From Lophius americanus (Eukaryota > Chordata > Actinopteri > Lophiiformes > Lophiidae): a stretch of DNA of 64,000 nt. The translations under genes were made by a program, and so were the position numbers. The notes under the pieces are model-generated. The model made no database searches and had not been told where the DNA came from. It worked only from the letters and a program-made list of their open reading frames with translations. The stretch spans positions 12,612,501 through 12,676,500 of the forward strand of contig JBBDHG010000009.1 in the NCBI GenBank assembly GCA_037951165.1. Reading direction: 5' to 3'. Shown one piece after another: positions 62,301 to 64,000 of this stretch (the stretch's first letter is position 1; each line of letters begins with the position of its first letter).

Positions 62301-64000
62301 TCTGCCACGATACATCTCCTGGCTAACGACAAGAGCCCATCCAGAGAAAAAACTCAACTTAATTTGCAAGTGAAAATGCATTTCTACGGACAAACTTATT
62401 TTCAATTGCAGGCCTGCTTCTTGAGACTGTTGGTATTATTTACAAGAAGAGCACAACAGTAGCTGCACAAAGTAGAGAATTAAAAGGGGCGCTGCATTTA
62501 AGCCTCCAGTGCTGGTTGCTGCTTGGTTGAGAAACTGAGCCAGGATTAGCAGAAGAACAATGGTTCCCTCACAATGAACATCCTCCATATAGCACATCAC
62601 TGCATTGCTGCAGATGGAAGGCTCACCTATATGCATTTGAATTAGACTGAATTTACTCTGTTCATCAATCTTTGAAATGTAAATGATCCAAATGACACAT
62701 TATGTTTTATTTAATCTGGGATTCTGTCCCTGGACAGTTGTCCCCAAAACACTAATTTTTACAGCTCCTGCCATGGTGTGTAAATTAGCTGAAAATAATG
62801 CAAATGAACTCAACTGGATGTTAAATTTAACATCACCTGGCTTGTTATGCAGGTTGCCAAAGACAGAGCGGAGAGCAAATGAAATCAAGTGCGTTTTGGC
62901 ACAAGAGGAATATGACCACCAAAGCATCTCTGAGGAGTATCTGTCTTAATGATTTATACGGCCACGGAGACCTCTGAGAAATAGCATTTGAGGTGATATT
63001 CATGGACTTGTTTCAGTGTTGCAAATTAGCATCCCTTGGAAATCTAATGGGCAGGAGAGACGCTGACAAAAGTGATGAGAGGCCCCTCATACCATGTTTG
63101 CGGACATGGATCAGGCTCCCCTTGTTTCTAGAGGTCGCCTAAACACTTTGGCTTGGTTTTCAGAGCTTTAGTCTTAGCCACGATGCCGATCTTGCAAAGA
63201 GTGAGTCAGTGTTTATTTATCATCGGTTACCATGAAAACAAAGCAAAAGCTATTGAATAGACATTTTTGCTCAGGGACACACCCACACTGAGTAAAGTCT
63301 GTGATTATGCAGTGATAATGGATACACTGTAGATCTGTCTTTACAATCGGAGGGTTCTCCTCAGGGTAAAATATTCTCTAGCTTTGTATACACAGAATAA
63401 TCAGTGTGGGTGTCAGTTTGCAGCTACCCCTCGCTCATTCTGAGTGCTTACCTTGCTTGCTGGGAGACATGTTGTCATGTGAGGCTTGTCTACAGGCTCT
63501 GCCATCATAAGGGGGATTTTGGAAGATTTGCTGCATGCCACACCCATGCTCTTTGGTGGAGTGCCCAAAATTACAGTTCTGATGTTGAAAAACACCTTGA
63601 AAAGCAGTAGTTAATCCTTGGCGATAAGCTCTTTGTCAGCGTTTCGTGTTACAGGAACAGTCAAGAGAATCCAATCCTTACACATACGCGCGCCATAGTC
63701 AGGATTATAGCAGGTTTTGTTTGCACATTGGACACAAGATTGAAATAGATCCTTCTGAATGAATGGAGCTTTGCCAAAATGGATGCTTGTTGAAAATACA
63801 GAATCTTCCATATTATATCGGGAAACATGTGGAGAATACTTGGTGCTATTATACCCTTACAAAACATCATGCGTATAATTTAAAAGTCTATTGGTTTGAC
63901 GTCATAGTCTTGTTGTGCCTGGTGTTGCTAAATTTGGCCTGAGATCTGAGATTGGAATTCTTGTTCAGATATTCAGAGCTCCTGTTTTGGTTGCTCTGAA
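59347..64000 (+). other. rora: rora intron 1 to the window end, no exon recognised
   Basis: It contains a CA-rich tract at 61555-61593 and POU octamers at 60947-60954 (inside ATTTGCATAATTA) and 62798-62805. The longest open frame of the window, 166 codons at 59976-60476, lies here; it has no known domain and the opposite strand is also open, so I treat it as chance. The segments 60900-61060 and 62690-62960 look like regulatory DNA by motif density only. Confidence 0.5.
61555..61593 (+). repeat. (CA)n-rich microsatellite
   Basis: Imperfect CA repeats with CCAG and AAAC interruptions, ending in CACGTG. Confidence 0.9.

Overview
The window looks like nuclear DNA from a ray-finned fish, most likely a percomorph. 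It is AT-rich, has no bacterial-style gene packing, and carries short tRNA-derived SINEs, decayed Tc1-like and hAT-like DNA transposons, CA/GT and ATT microsatellites and minisatellites. The species cannot be told from the sequence.

Only one piece of a protein-coding gene is recognised with confidence. It is the first coding exon of rora, which encodes the nuclear receptor ROR-alpha, on the + strand at 27092-27245. It gives the alpha-1-type N-terminus, begins with ATG in a strong Kozak context and ends at a GTAAGC splice donor in phase 1. Teleosts often keep two copies (roraa and rorab); this exon alone does not say which one this is. Bases 1 to about 27000 are therefore upstream intergenic and promoter DNA. 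Bases 27246-64000 are the opening 36.7 kb of a very long first intron. The next exons, encoding the DNA-binding domain, were not found and should lie to the right of the window.

Region by region: 1-6.9 kb is plain non-coding DNA. 6.9-9.5 kb holds a deleted Tc1-like element, a dispersed repeat, a 509-bp hAT-like element with an intact 8-bp target-site duplication, and a SINE fragment. 9.6-9.85 kb has an ATT microsatellite and two adjacent hairpins. 14.7-15.6 kb has a TG microsatellite and a 19-G run. 18.1-18.5 kb is a 98-bp tandem repeat. 20.0-21.6 kb has a small DNA transposon and AT-rich repeat remnants. 23.9-24.5 kb is a GATAT pentanucleotide array followed by a second copy of the dispersed repeat. 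25.4-27.6 kb is the promoter neighbourhood and first exon. Inside the intron come SINEs at 31.2, 36.5, 36.8 and 44.9 kb, an unusual pair of overlapping hairpins at 34.4 kb, a second Tc1 remnant at 41.9 kb, a phase-perfect 29-bp minisatellite at 50.1 kb, and a solo Tc1 end at 59.3 kb. The rest is unique-looking sequence that could include distant enhancers of rora.

No multi-gene system, operon, CRISPR array or viral gene was seen. Apart from rora exon 1 and the transposase remnants, the open reading frames look like chance or repeat-driven frames. The most interesting items are structural: the SINE with a foldback head, the two mutually exclusive hairpins, the indel-free 29-bp array, and a 52-codon upstream ORF before the rora start.
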